Below are positions 16,583 through 25,467 of a stretch of 64,000 bases of DNA, piece by piece. The stretch is from PFJX01 sp040757575. GTDB taxonomy: Bacteria; Pseudomonadota; Gammaproteobacteria; Burkholderiales; Thiobacillaceae. The stretch is taken from NCBI GenBank assembly GCA_040757575.1, contig JBFLXA010000001.1:186001-250000 (forward strand), given 5' to 3'. Under the pieces are notes generated by a model. The model saw nothing but the letters and a program-made list of their open reading frames with translations, did not search any database and had not been told where the DNA came from. Position numbers and translations under genes: made by a program. Numbering within the stretch: position 1 is the stretch's first letter; every line of letters begins with the position of its first letter.

Positions 16583-18034
16583 TTAAAGTGTTTTGCGCTG
16601 GTTGGCGGGAGGGATGTTCATCAGCTCGCGATATTTCGCGACGGTGCGGCGGGCCACAACGAACCCCTGTTTGCCGAGCAAGTCGGCGATGGTGTTGTCA
16701 GACAGGGGCTTGGCGTGGTTTTCCGCGTCGATGAATTGCTTGATGAGGGCCTTGATGGCCGTACTGGAAGTGGCGCCGCCTTCTTCGGTGGCCAATGAAC
16801 TGCCGAAGAAGTACTTGAATTCAAAAAGGCCTCGGGGGGTCATCATGTATTTCTGGGTGGTGACCCGGGAGATGGTGGATTCGTGCAGCTCCACCGTTTC
16901 TGCGATTTCCTTCAGGGTCAGGGGACGCATGGCCACCTCGCCGTGTTCGAAGAACATGCGCTGCCGGTCGACGATGGCCTGGGAAACCCTCAGGATGGTC
17001 TCGAAGCGCTGCTGCACGTTCTTGATCAGCCAGCGTGCCTCCTGCAACTGGGCCGACAGGCCTCCGGCGCCGTTGTCCCGGTTGGCCCGCAGGATGCCGG
17101 CGTACATCTCGTTGATGCGCAGCTTGGGCACGGCATCCGGGTTCAGGCTGGCGACCCAGAGGCCCTTGACCTTCTTGATGAACACGTCAGGCACCACGTA
17201 CCGGGTGTCCAGGGGGGCAAAGGCGGCACCTGGTCGGGGGTTGAGGGAGGTGATGAGCTGGCGCAGGCGAATGAACTGGGGGTCCGTCAGTCCCAGCAGC
17301 TTCTTCAGCTTGCCGTATTCCCGCTCAGCCAGCAGGGGCAGATGTTCCTTAACCAGGGTCTTGGCCAGTTCCAGGTCCGGGGTATTGGGGGGCAGGACAT
17401 TCAGTTGCAGCCAGAGGCATTCCCCCAGGTCCCGGGCGCCCACGCCAGCGGGCTCGAAACTCTGTAACAGCTTCAGGGCAGTGGCCAGTTCCAGTGGGTC
17501 CAGGGCCTGGTCTTCGTCCACATCCTCGGGCATGGAGTCGGTCAACAGCGCCGCCAGTTCCTCAAGGCTGCTGGTGAGATAGCCGTCATCGTCCAGAGCT
17601 TCGATCAGGAAGGCCACCAGCTGTCGGTCCCGTTCCACCAGTGGGGTCAGGCTGAGCTGGTTGACGAGATGCTGGTGCAGACTGTCCTGGTGGGCATCGG
17701 CCTGCTGGAAGTCATGCTCGTCGTCGTCGTCGTGACCACCGCCATGTGATGGCGCTACCGAGCGGTCCCCCCAGGCGATCTCGTCGTAGACTGCGTCGTG
17801 CTCATCCCGCTCCGTGCGAGCAGATTCATCACCGGGCGTGGTAGGCGTCTCTGCTTGCGGCCCTTCAAACCGGTCTGCCCCATCCAGGCGCTCCAGCATT
17901 GGATTCTCCTGGAGCATCTGGGATATCTCCTGGCTCAACTCCAAGGTGGAGAGCTGCAACAGCCGGATGGACTGTTGCAGTTGCGGGGTGAGGGTGAGCT
18001 GCTGATGCAGCTTGAGCTGAAGGCTTTGCTTCAT
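16583..18034 (-). CDS. rpoN: RNA polymerase sigma-54 factor
   Basis: The Gln/Leu-rich activator-interacting N-terminus (KLHQQLTLTPQLQQSIRLLQLS) is followed by an acidic linker, the core-binding domain, a helix-turn-helix (LHESTISRVTTQKYM) and the RpoN box ARRTVAKYRE near the C-terminus. 483 residues, full length. Lies downstream of lptB with a 21-bp gap, in the conserved lpt-rpoN-hpf-ptsN order. Confidence 0.97.
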   Translation of the reverse strand: MKQSLQLKLHQQLTLTPQLQQSIRLLQLSTLELSQEISQMLQENPMLERLDGADRFEGPQAETPTTPGDESARTERDEHDAVYDEIAWGDRSVAPSHGGGHDDDDEHDFQQADAHQDSLHQHLVNQLSLTPLVERDRQLVAFLIEALDDDGYLTSSLEELAALLTDSMPEDVDEDQALDPLELATALKLLQSFEPAGVGARDLGECLWLQLNVLPPNTPDLELAKTLVKEHLPLLAEREYGKLKKLLGLTDPQFIRLRQLITSLNPRPGAAFAPLDTRYVVPDVFIKKVKGLWVASLNPDAVPKLRINEMYAGILRANRDNGAGGLSAQLQEARWLIKNVQQRFETILRVSQAIVDRQRMFFEHGEVAMRPLTLKEIAETVELHESTISRVTTQKYMMTPRGLFEFKYFFGSSLATEEGGATSSTAIKALIKQFIDAENHAKPLSDNTIADLLGKQGFVVARRTVAKYRELMNIPPANQRKTL

Positions 18035-18055
18035 GGCGAAGGGCGTGGTGTCGCG

Positions 18056-18790
18056 TCAGAGCTTGAAATGCTCTCCCAGGTAAACCTTGCGAACGCTTTC
18101 ATTGTAAATGATCTCGTCCGGCGTCCCGGTGGCAAGTACCTGGCCTTCGTTGAGGATATAGGCACGGTGGCAAATACCCAGGGTTTCCCTTACGTTATGG
18201 TCGGTAATCAGTACACCGATGCCCCGGTCGGTGAGAAAGCCGACGATTTTCTGGATATCGATGACGGAGATGGGGTCGATACCGGCAAAGGGTTCGTCCA
18301 GCAGTACGAAACGGGGTGAGGTGGCCAGGGCCCGGGCGATTTCCACCCTACGCCGCTCGCCCCCCGACAGGGCCGTGGCCGGGGCATCCCGCAGATGGGA
18401 GATGTGCAGGTCTTCCAGCAGGGCTTCCAGCCGGGTTTCCAGCTCCTCACCCTTATGGCCCTTGAGCTCCAGCATGGCGGCGATGTTGTCCGCCACCGAC
18501 AGGCGACGGAAGATGGACGGCTCCTGGGGTAGGTAGGAAAGTCCGGCCTGGGCCCGCTTGTAGACAGGCATGCCGGTCACCTGGGTCTGTTTGCCCGCCT
18601 CTTCAAGCAGGATACGACCGGCATCGGCCCGGATGAGGCCTACCATCATGTAGAAACAGGTGGTCTTGCCGGCCCCGTTAGGCCCCAGCAGGCCCACTAC
18701 CTCGCCGCTTTCCACCCTGAATGAGGCATCCGTGACCACTTTGCGCGCCTTGTAGCGCTTGGCCAGGTTTTCAGCGATGAGTGCGCTCAA
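18056..18790 (-). CDS. lptB: LPS export ABC transporter ATPase LptB
   Basis: Powers LPS extraction from the inner membrane. Walker A GPNGAGKTTCFYM, signature LSGGERRRVEIAR, Walker B YVLLDEPFAGIDP-type with the LptB-typical AGIDP. 244 residues. Overlaps lptA by 4 bases. The transmembrane partners LptF/G are not in this window, as is usual. Confidence 0.97.
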   Translation of the reverse strand: MSALIAENLAKRYKARKVVTDASFRVESGEVVGLLGPNGAGKTTCFYMMVGLIRADAGRILLEEAGKQTQVTGMPVYKRAQAGLSYLPQEPSIFRRLSVADNIAAMLELKGHKGEELETRLEALLEDLHISHLRDAPATALSGGERRRVEIARALATSPRFVLLDEPFAGIDPISVIDIQKIVGFLTDRGIGVLITDHNVRETLGICHRAYILNEGQVLATGTPDEIIYNESVRKVYLGEHFKL

Positions 18791-19335
18791 GGTTTGGCGA
18801 CCGGCTGGGTGGATGCAGGAGCGGTGTTTCGGGGACGGATGACAGCCCGTACTCGGCCGCTGGGGGCACCTGCACTTGCGCCTTTGGCCTGGAAGAAGGT
18901 GGTGACACTATCGTAGGAGATCTGTTCGCCCCGCAGCTCGTCGATGCCCCGCTTCAATCGGGCTTTGCCCAACAGGTGGATCTTGTCCCCCCGGCCGTCA
19001 TATTCCAACTGGTTGGCCCAGCCCTCGGCAAATTCTTCGCTGGCGTCCATCTTCTGGCGGAAGTACACAGGTTTGCCCAGAGCCACGCCGGATACGCCTT
19101 TATTCTCGTCCTGGCGCATCTCGATGCGGTCGGCGGTGATCATCAGGGTGCCCTGGGTCAGGACCACGTGGCCTTCGTAGATGGACAGCTGGCGGGTGTC
19201 ATCCACCCGCACACTGTCCGCTTCCAGGTTGATGGGCTTGTTACGGTCCGCCTGTTCGGCCTGGGCCATCGTTGTCCACGCCAGCCCCAGCGCGAGGGCC
19301 AGCAGGAACTCAATTGTTCTTTTCATAGTATCCAT
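18787..19335 (-). CDS. lptA: LPS transport periplasmic protein LptA
   Basis: Signal peptide at the N-terminus (hydrophobic core FLLALALGLAW, cleavage near AQA) and an OstA/LptA beta-jellyroll: INLEADSVRVDD, YEGHVVLTQGTLMI. Builds the periplasmic bridge for LPS between LptC and LptD. Two close ATG codons (19335 and 19326) are possible starts; the first has an AAGGGG site just upstream. Overlaps lptC and lptB. Confidence 0.93.
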   Translation of the reverse strand: MDTMKRTIEFLLALALGLAWTTMAQAEQADRNKPINLEADSVRVDDTRQLSIYEGHVVLTQGTLMITADRIEMRQDENKGVSGVALGKPVYFRQKMDASEEFAEGWANQLEYDGRGDKIHLLGKARLKRGIDELRGEQISYDSVTTFFQAKGASAGAPSGRVRAVIRPRNTAPASTQPVAKP

Positions 19336-19885
19336 GCACCCCTTTGGAGAGGGTCAATTCCTTGTTCTTGGTGTTGGCGAGCATACTACCCGCAGTGATG
19401 ACCGTCTTGCCCTGTCGCAAGGTCACTGCCCGATCCGTACGCATCAGGTGGGCGTCGGGGGTAATCCACAAGTAATCCGTATCCAGTGTGACAGGAAGCC
19501 CGCCGGTCTCGCTGTATCGTCTCACCCGCACGTTCCCAAGCAAATGCACATGCTGTCCGTTCGTGGAAATCTGGCCCCGACTGGCGACCACGTCCGATTG
19601 CAAGCGGCCCCCTTCCAGTACCCTGAAACGGGGATTCATGATTTCCGTGGTGTCGTCATCCATGTAATGGATCAGCTTATCTGCCGTCAGGCGGTGCAGG
19701 GGCCTGCCCTCGGCGTCAAAGGCCAGGGCATTGAAACGGGTGACGATGGTGTCCGGCTCATGGGCAAAGCCGCCGTGGTCTTCCATTACCGGCCGGTGGG
19801 TCAACTGGTTGAGCCAGACAGCCAGCAGGGCAAGCACCCCTGCCAGCACCAGGGGAATCCAGTGGATCCGGTGCCCGCCGCCCAA
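19310..19885 (-). CDS. lptC: LPS export protein LptC
   Basis: Single N-terminal membrane anchor (IPLVLAGVLALLAVWL) followed by a periplasmic LptC jellyroll with ADKLIHYMDDDT and VHLLGNVRV. 191 residues. Docks LptA on the inner-membrane LptBFG complex. Lies between kdsC and lptA, with a 26-base overlap with lptA. Confidence 0.92.
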   Translation of the reverse strand: MGGGHRIHWIPLVLAGVLALLAVWLNQLTHRPVMEDHGGFAHEPDTIVTRFNALAFDAEGRPLHRLTADKLIHYMDDDTTEIMNPRFRVLEGGRLQSDVVASRGQISTNGQHVHLLGNVRVRRYSETGGLPVTLDTDYLWITPDAHLMRTDRAVTLRQGKTVITAGSMLANTKNKELTLSKGVHGYYEKNN

Positions 19886-19895
19886 GTTTTCCGCC

Positions 19896-20429
19896 TTAAC
19901 GGTCGTAGAGGGCCAACTGGGCGGCCCAGGTGCCCTGGACCCGCATCAGGGCTTCGCAGACTTCCCGGGCCGCGCCCCGGCCTGCACCGGCCAGGGTGAC
20001 GTAGTGGCAGCGGTCCTTAACTTCCGGGGGCGCATCCGGCACGGTAATGGCCAGGCCGCACCGGCGCAGGATGGGCAGATCGACGATATCGTCCCCCATG
20101 TAGGCAATGTGTTCCGGCTCCAGGCCCTGGGCCTTCAGCAGTGCGTCAAAAGCCACCAGCTTGTCGTGGGCTCCCTGGAAGATGTGGTTGATACCGAGAT
20201 TGCGCGCCCGGTGCAACACCACCTGGGAGGTGCGTCCCGTGATGATGCCGGCCTCCACGCCAGTGGCACGCAACATCTTGATACCGTGGCCGTCCCGGGA
20301 ATTGAAGGCCTTGTATTCCTGGCCGTCATCACCGTAGAACAGGCTGCCATCCGTGAGCACACCGTCGATATCGAAAACGATCATGCGTATTCGCCGGGCC
20401 CGGGCGGAGAAGTCATCGTCCATGTCCAT
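19896..20429 (-). CDS. kdsC: 3-deoxy-D-manno-octulosonate 8-phosphate phosphatase
   Basis: HAD-family tetrameric phosphatase of the Kdo pathway. Motif I VFDIDGVLTDGSL near residue 18, motif with GRTS, and YMGDDIVDLPIL near residue 115. 177 residues, normal. Directly downstream of kdsD (5-bp gap), so the two Kdo steps are encoded together. Confidence 0.95.
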   Translation of the reverse strand: MDMDDDFSARARRIRMIVFDIDGVLTDGSLFYGDDGQEYKAFNSRDGHGIKMLRATGVEAGIITGRTSQVVLHRARNLGINHIFQGAHDKLVAFDALLKAQGLEPEHIAYMGDDIVDLPILRRCGLAITVPDAPPEVKDRCHYVTLAGAGRGAAREVCEALMRVQGTWAAQLALYDR

Positions 20430-20434
20430 ATCCT

Positions 20435-21421
20435 TTACACCACACCTGCCCTCAGCAGGTCATGCATGTTGATCGCGCCGGCCAGGCGGCCCGTGGCATC
20501 CACCACCAACAGGCCATTGACCCGGCGCTGTTCCATCATCCTCGCCGCCTCCACAGCCAGTACGTGATCGGCGATGGTGAGGGGCTGGCGTTTCATTACG
20601 TCCATGATCCGGGCCGTGCGCACATCCACATCCCTATCCAGCAGGCGGCGCAGGTCGCCGTCCGTAAAAATGCCTTCCAGACGCCCCGCCTCGTCCGCCA
20701 CTGCCGTCATGCCCAGGCCCTTGCGGGTCATTTCATAGAGGGCCTCCTTGAGGCTGGCCTGGGCATTGACCACCGGCAACGCTTCGCCGGCATGCATCAG
20801 ATCCCGCACATGAACCAGCAATCGCCGGCCTAATGCGCCACCAGGATGGGTACGGGCGAAGTCTTCGGCGGTGAAGCCCCGGGCGAACAAGGTGGCTACC
20901 ACGAGGGCGTCTCCCATGGCCAGGGCCGCCGTAGTGCTGGCCGTAGGGGCCAGGTTGTGGGGACAGGCCTCCTGTTCGGCCCGGGCATTGAGGTGGATAT
21001 CCGCCTCCCGGGCCAGGGTGGACGCCGGGTTGCCGGTCATGGCGATGAGTTTGGCCCCCCGCCGCTTGATGAGGGGGACGATGCCGGCAATCTCCGGGCT
21101 TTCGCCAGAATTGGACAGGGCAATGACCACGTCCTCGCCGGTGATCATGCCCAGGTCGCCGTGGCTGGCCTCTGCCGGATGCATAAAGAAAGCCGGCGTG
21201 CCGGTGCTGGCCAGGGAAGCGGCGATCTTGCCGCCGATGTGGCCGGACTTGCCCATGCCCGAGACCACCACCCGCCCCTTGCAGGCCAGGAGGATACCCA
21301 CCGCACGCAGGAAATCAGCGTCGATGTGGGCCTCCAGCCGGGACACGGCCGCAGCCTCGATTTCGAGGGTACGGCGGGCGATGGCCAGGATGTCGTCAGG
21401 GGAAGGCGGAAGCAATGTCAT
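20435..21421 (-). CDS. kdsD: D-arabinose-5-phosphate isomerase
   Basis: First committed Kdo step, converting ribulose-5-P to arabinose-5-P. SIS domain with GMGKSGHIGGKIAASLASTG (about 55-74) and two C-terminal CBS domains. 328 residues. The ATG at 21421 matches the family N-terminus, but no ribosome binding site is visible and a -10-like element ends only 12 bases upstream, so translation may be from a very short leader. Confidence 0.95.
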   Translation of the reverse strand: MTLLPPSPDDILAIARRTLEIEAAAVSRLEAHIDADFLRAVGILLACKGRVVVSGMGKSGHIGGKIAASLASTGTPAFFMHPAEASHGDLGMITGEDVVIALSNSGESPEIAGIVPLIKRRGAKLIAMTGNPASTLAREADIHLNARAEQEACPHNLAPTASTTAALAMGDALVVATLFARGFTAEDFARTHPGGALGRRLLVHVRDLMHAGEALPVVNAQASLKEALYEMTRKGLGMTAVADEAGRLEGIFTDGDLRRLLDRDVDVRTARIMDVMKRQPLTIADHVLAVEAARMMEQRRVNGLLVVDATGRLAGAINMHDLLRAGVV

Positions 21422-21432
21422 AATGGATCGAA

Positions 21433-21438
21433 AGTATA
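21433..21438 (-). promoter_or_regulatory. Candidate -10 element for the kdsD-lpt operon
   Basis: Minus-strand TATACT, 5 of 6 match to the sigma70 -10 box, 12 bp before the kdsD start codon; no convincing -35. If used, transcripts would start within a few bases of the ATG. The whole divergent gap to the antiporter gene is only 39 bp. Confidence 0.4.
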
Positions 21439-21460
21439 GCTACACATCAGAGCACACTCC

Positions 21461-23419
21461 ATGCCAACCACCCTGGAACTGACCCTCATCCTGCTGGCGG
21501 CCGGTGTTTTCGCCGTGGCAGGCTTGAAGGCCATGGGCATGCCGGCCCTGCTGGGCTATGTGCTCATCGGCATCGGCCTGGGACCTTTCCTGCCCAAGAT
21601 GGACACCCACTCACCTGCCGCCCACCTGGCGGAATTCGGCGTGGTGTTCCTGATGTTCTCCATCGGCCTGGAATTCTCCCTGTCCCGGCTGAAGACCATG
21701 CGCCAGGCGGTGTTCGGCCTGGGGGGGCTGCAAGTGGTCCTCACCATGTTCATCGTCATGGTCCTGGGCCTGATGCTGGGGCTGCCCTGGGAGGCGGGCC
21801 TGGCCCTGGGAGGCGTGCTGGCCATGTCCTCCACGGCGGTGATGAGCAAGCTGCTTTCCGAGCGGGGTGAGCTGGACAGCGAGCCCGGACGATTGATCCT
21901 GGGAGTGCTGCTGTTCCAGGACCTGGCCGTGGCCCCCCTCATCATCTTCGTGCCCGCCCTGGCCCAGAGCAGCGGCATGGGAGAGGCCATGCTTTTGGCC
22001 ACCCTCAAGGCGATCCTGGCCCTGACCCTGATCCTGGCCCTGGGGCAGAAGGTCATGCGCCCCTGGTTCCAGTGGGTAGCCCAGAGCAAATCCAGCGAGC
22101 TGTTCATGCTCAACGTGCTGCTGGTCACCCTGGGCCTGGCCTACATCACGGACCAGGCGGGCCTCTCCCTGGCCCTGGGGGCCTTCCTCGCCGGGGTGCT
22201 GATCGCCGAAACCGAGTATCGCTACCAGGTGGAATCCGATATCCGCCCCTTCCGGGACGTGCTCATGGGGCTGTTCTTCGTCTCCGTGGGGCTGATGTTG
22301 GACTTGCAGGTGGTGGCCAGCCATTGGGGCCAGGTGCTGGGTGTGCTTCTGCTACTGATACTGGGTAAAGGCGTGGTCATCGCCCTGCTGGCGGGGCTGT
22401 TCACCCAGTCCTGGCCCGTGGTGGCCCGGGTGGGCCTGGGCCTGGCCCAGGCGGGGGAATTTGGTTTCGTGCTGCTGAGCCTGGCTTCGGGCAAAGGCCT
22501 GGTGACGGGAGAACTGCATCAGACCATCCTGGCTGCTATGGTGTTGTCCATGCTGGCCGCCCCGGGACTTTACTTGGTCAGTCTTAGACTGGCCCGCCTG
22601 CTGGAAGGGGGCACCTGGATGGCCCAGGCTCGGGGCGTGCATGAAATCGCCGCCCGGGCTTTCGGCATCCAGAAACATGTCATCCTGTGTGGTTACGGAC
22701 GCAGCGGCCAGAGCCTGGCCCGGCTGCTGGAAATGGAGCGGGTGCCTTTCATCGCCCTGGACGATGACCCCCGACGGGTCCAGGCCGCCGCCCAGGCGGG
22801 CGACCCGGTGGTATTCGGCGACGCCACCCGGACCGAGGTACTGATGGCCGCCGGCGTACACCGGGCCCGGGCGGTGGTGGTGAGCTTTGCCCATACTCCT
22901 TCGGCCCTGCAGATCATTGCCGCCGCCCACCGGCTAAAGCCTGATGCGCCGGTGATCGTGCGCACGGTGGACGATTCCGACCTGGATTTACTGCGCCAGA
23001 AAGGCGCGGCGGAGGTGGTGCCGGAGGTGATGGAAGGGGCCTTGATGCTGGCTTCCCAGACCCTGCTCATGGCCGGGCTGCCCCTGTCCCGAGTGCTCAA
23101 GCGCATCCGCCAGACCCGGGAGGCCCGCTATGGTGCCCTGCGCGGCTATTTCCCCGGCCTCACGGACGAGGACGGCGACGACTCCCGGGGCGAGCGCCTG
23201 GCTTCTGTCATGGTCAGCCGACGGGCAGCCAGCATCGGCAAGACCGTCGCCGACCTGGACCTGCCGGGCCTGGGAGCCTCCCTGGTCAATTTCCGCCGCT
23301 ATGGCGAACCTGGCCTGGACCTGTCCGAGGACGTACGCCTTCAGGAAGGGGACGTGCTGGTCATGCGGGGTGAACCGGAGGCCCTGGCGGCGGCGGAAAT
23401 GCGTATCGAGGAAGGCTGA
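21461..23419 (+). CDS. CPA2-family K+/H+ antiporter (KefB/C-like)
   Basis: About twelve hydrophobic segments make up a Na+/H+ exchanger domain (residues 1-385), followed by a cytoplasmic TrkA-N (RCK) domain starting HVILCGYGRSGQSLARLL near residue 407 and a TrkA-C domain at the end (LPGLGASLVNFRRYGE). This is the layout of Kef-type glutathione-gated efflux systems and YbaL-type antiporters; the specific ion and gating ligand cannot be told from sequence. No KefF/KefG-like ancillary protein is next to it. Confidence 0.88.
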   Translation: MPTTLELTLILLAAGVFAVAGLKAMGMPALLGYVLIGIGLGPFLPKMDTHSPAAHLAEFGVVFLMFSIGLEFSLSRLKTMRQAVFGLGGLQVVLTMFIVMVLGLMLGLPWEAGLALGGVLAMSSTAVMSKLLSERGELDSEPGRLILGVLLFQDLAVAPLIIFVPALAQSSGMGEAMLLATLKAILALTLILALGQKVMRPWFQWVAQSKSSELFMLNVLLVTLGLAYITDQAGLSLALGAFLAGVLIAETEYRYQVESDIRPFRDVLMGLFFVSVGLMLDLQVVASHWGQVLGVLLLLILGKGVVIALLAGLFTQSWPVVARVGLGLAQAGEFGFVLLSLASGKGLVTGELHQTILAAMVLSMLAAPGLYLVSLRLARLLEGGTWMAQARGVHEIAARAFGIQKHVILCGYGRSGQSLARLLEMERVPFIALDDDPRRVQAAAQAGDPVVFGDATRTEVLMAAGVHRARAVVVSFAHTPSALQIIAAAHRLKPDAPVIVRTVDDSDLDLLRQKGAAEVVPEVMEGALMLASQTLLMAGLPLSRVLKRIRQTREARYGALRGYFPGLTDEDGDDSRGERLASVMVSRRAASIGKTVADLDLPGLGASLVNFRRYGEPGLDLSEDVRLQEGDVLVMRGEPEALAAAEMRIEEG

Positions 23420-23451
23420 CCCGGGCGTCCGGCCTAAATTCAGGCAAAATC

Positions 23452-23580
23452 TCAGGCTGGGACCGAACCATCCTGCCAGAGCAGCACAGCGCTCATGATG
23501 AGCACCAGCACCATCAGCACGATGGCAAGTTCCAGCAGAGTGAAGCCGGAGGCGGGGAGGTGTACAGTGGTTTTCTTCAT
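23452..23580 (-). CDS. Tiny prepilin-like ORF (42 aa), probably a truncated pseudopilin
   Basis: The start MKKTTVHLPASG is followed by FTLLELAIVLMVLVLIMSAVL, an excellent type IV prepilin N-terminus: basic leader, G before F+1, Glu at +5 and a hydrophobic helix. The frame stops after only 42 residues and runs into the end of the antiporter gene, leaving no room for a globular pilin domain. An AAGG precedes the ATG. It is either a decayed pilin fragment or a real minimal membrane peptide; no other pilus gene is nearby. Confidence 0.5.
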   Translation of the reverse strand: MKKTTVHLPASGFTLLELAIVLMVLVLIMSAVLLWQDGSVPA

Positions 23581-23739
23581 GGCCTTCCCAAGCAAGCCCG
23601 GGGCCATCATTGCACCTACTTGAATCAAGGACTTAGAACGTCCCCTCCGGTCCGCACTGGCGAAACACCGACACCCCCGTCGAGTTCCCTCCGCCAACAC
23701 GCCTCAAGTCCCGGGGCTTTGCGCCGATAAGGCGAGGAC

Positions 23740-25440
23740 ATGGATGACGAGACCTTCTTTCCCCCCTCCCGCCTCCAGCGCCATAGCAACCTGATCCTGG
23801 CCCTGATGCTGGTCCTGTTGCACGGGGCCTTTGTCTGGGGCCGGGGCGAGCCCTGGGCCCAACTCGTGATCGTGGCCCATTACGGGATGTTCCTGCTCTG
23901 GCAGCCCTTCTTTGGCGCCCCCCACCGCCTGCCCTGGCCCAGGACCTTGGGCATGCTGGCGGTGGGCGCCCTGTTGACGGCCCTCAATTCCCTCTGGGCG
24001 GCGGCCCTGTGGACCGTACTCCTGGCCGGCCTGCTGGCCGGGGTGGCCGTAGGCCTGCGCTCCCCCAGGGAGCGCATCGGCATCTGGCTGGGGGTGCTGT
24101 ATCTATTGTTGCTGCTGTTCCTCTGGCTGCTGCCCAAGGGGTTCGGCCTGCCCATGCGGGGTACCCAATCCATCATGGTCCTGCGGGACGGCCTGCTGGT
24201 GCTGCCCCTGGCCTTGGCCCTGTTTTCCCCACCCCAGATCCGCCGCCATGTGGGGGTGGTGGATCTGCTCTATATCCTGCTGTTCGAGCTGTTCATCGGC
24301 GTCCTGGCCCTGGGCAGTTACGCCGCCATGCGGCTCACGGACACCGATTACGGCCATGGCGTCCTCATCAGCCTCTCAACCCTGGTGGCTTCCCTGCTGG
24401 TCATCACCTGGCTCTGGCAGCCCCGGGGGGAAGATTCGGGCCTGCGCAACCTGTTTTCCCGCTACGTGTTGTCCCTGGGTCTGCCCCTGGAAGAATGGCT
24501 CAAGGATCTGTCAGATGCTGCAGAGCGGGTGGAAGACCCAGAACGTTTCCTGCGGGCCGCCATGCTGGGATTCACCCACCTGCCCTGGTCCACGGGAGTG
24601 ACCTGGAAAAGCCCCCGGTCCCGGGATGAACTGGGGGAACAAAGTCCACACGCCATGTCCTTCGAACACCAGGGGGTAGCCGTCACCTTCTACACCGACA
24701 GCCCCGCCAACCCGGCTTTCGGCCTGCACCTACGACTGCTGACGGAAATCATCGGCTACTTCTACGCCGCCAAGCGGCGGGAGCAGGACATGCAGGCCAA
24801 CGCCTACACCCAGGCGGTGTACGAAACCGGCTCCCGCCTCACCCACGACGTGAAGAACATGCTGCAATCACTGAAGGCCCTGTGTTCCGCAGCCGAATAC
24901 AGCCAGCCGGATCAGGCCGCCTCCCTGCAACACCTCATGCAGCGGCAGTTGCCGCAGATCGCCAAGCGACTGGAAATCACCCTGGACAAGCTCAAGGCCC
25001 CGGCGAAGGTCATGGGCAAGAGCCCAATTCTTGCGCGGGAATGGTGGCGTAACCTGCGCTATCGGTATGGCACCGAGCGGCTGGAATTCGATATCGATGA
25101 CGGGGAGTCTGATCTCTGGCTGCCCCAGGAGCTGTTCGACAGCGTGGCGGACAACCTGATCCAGAACGCGTTGCGCAAGCGTCTCGGGGAGCCGGAAATA
25201 CGCATACGCATCGCCCTGGTTACCCAGCCCCTGCCCTCCCTGACCGTATGCGACACGGGCCATGCGGCCGCTCCGGAGGTAGCCAAGAGGTTGTTCCAGG
25301 CCCCGGTTTCCACCCACGACGGCCTGGGCATCGGCCTGTACCAGGCGGCCAAGCAGGCCCAGGACCAGGGCTACCGGCTGGAGATCTCCAGCAACCGGGA
25401 GGGCTACGTGTGCTTCACCCTCTGGCAGGAAACGCTTTAA
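23740..25440 (+). CDS. Membrane sensor histidine kinase (orphan)
   Basis: The N-terminal third has roughly seven to eight hydrophobic segments (about residues 18-230), then a GAF-like linker, an H-box TGSRLTHDVKNML near residue 370 with the HDxKN form, and a HATPase domain: DNLIQNAL (N box), VCDTG (D box) and GLGIGLYQ (G box). The HDVKN H-box resembles PrsK-type kinases linked with exopolysaccharide control. No response regulator gene is adjacent, so the partner is unknown. The stop is 27 bp before the convergent pdxJ end. Confidence 0.85.
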   Translation: MDDETFFPPSRLQRHSNLILALMLVLLHGAFVWGRGEPWAQLVIVAHYGMFLLWQPFFGAPHRLPWPRTLGMLAVGALLTALNSLWAAALWTVLLAGLLAGVAVGLRSPRERIGIWLGVLYLLLLLFLWLLPKGFGLPMRGTQSIMVLRDGLLVLPLALALFSPPQIRRHVGVVDLLYILLFELFIGVLALGSYAAMRLTDTDYGHGVLISLSTLVASLLVITWLWQPRGEDSGLRNLFSRYVLSLGLPLEEWLKDLSDAAERVEDPERFLRAAMLGFTHLPWSTGVTWKSPRSRDELGEQSPHAMSFEHQGVAVTFYTDSPANPAFGLHLRLLTEIIGYFYAAKRREQDMQANAYTQAVYETGSRLTHDVKNMLQSLKALCSAAEYSQPDQAASLQHLMQRQLPQIAKRLEITLDKLKAPAKVMGKSPILAREWWRNLRYRYGTERLEFDIDDGESDLWLPQELFDSVADNLIQNALRKRLGEPEIRIRIALVTQPLPSLTVCDTGHAAAPEVAKRLFQAPVSTHDGLGIGLYQAAKQAQDQGYRLEISSNREGYVCFTLWQETL

Positions 25441-25467
25441 GGACGGAGGGACTGGGGATGGGGACCC

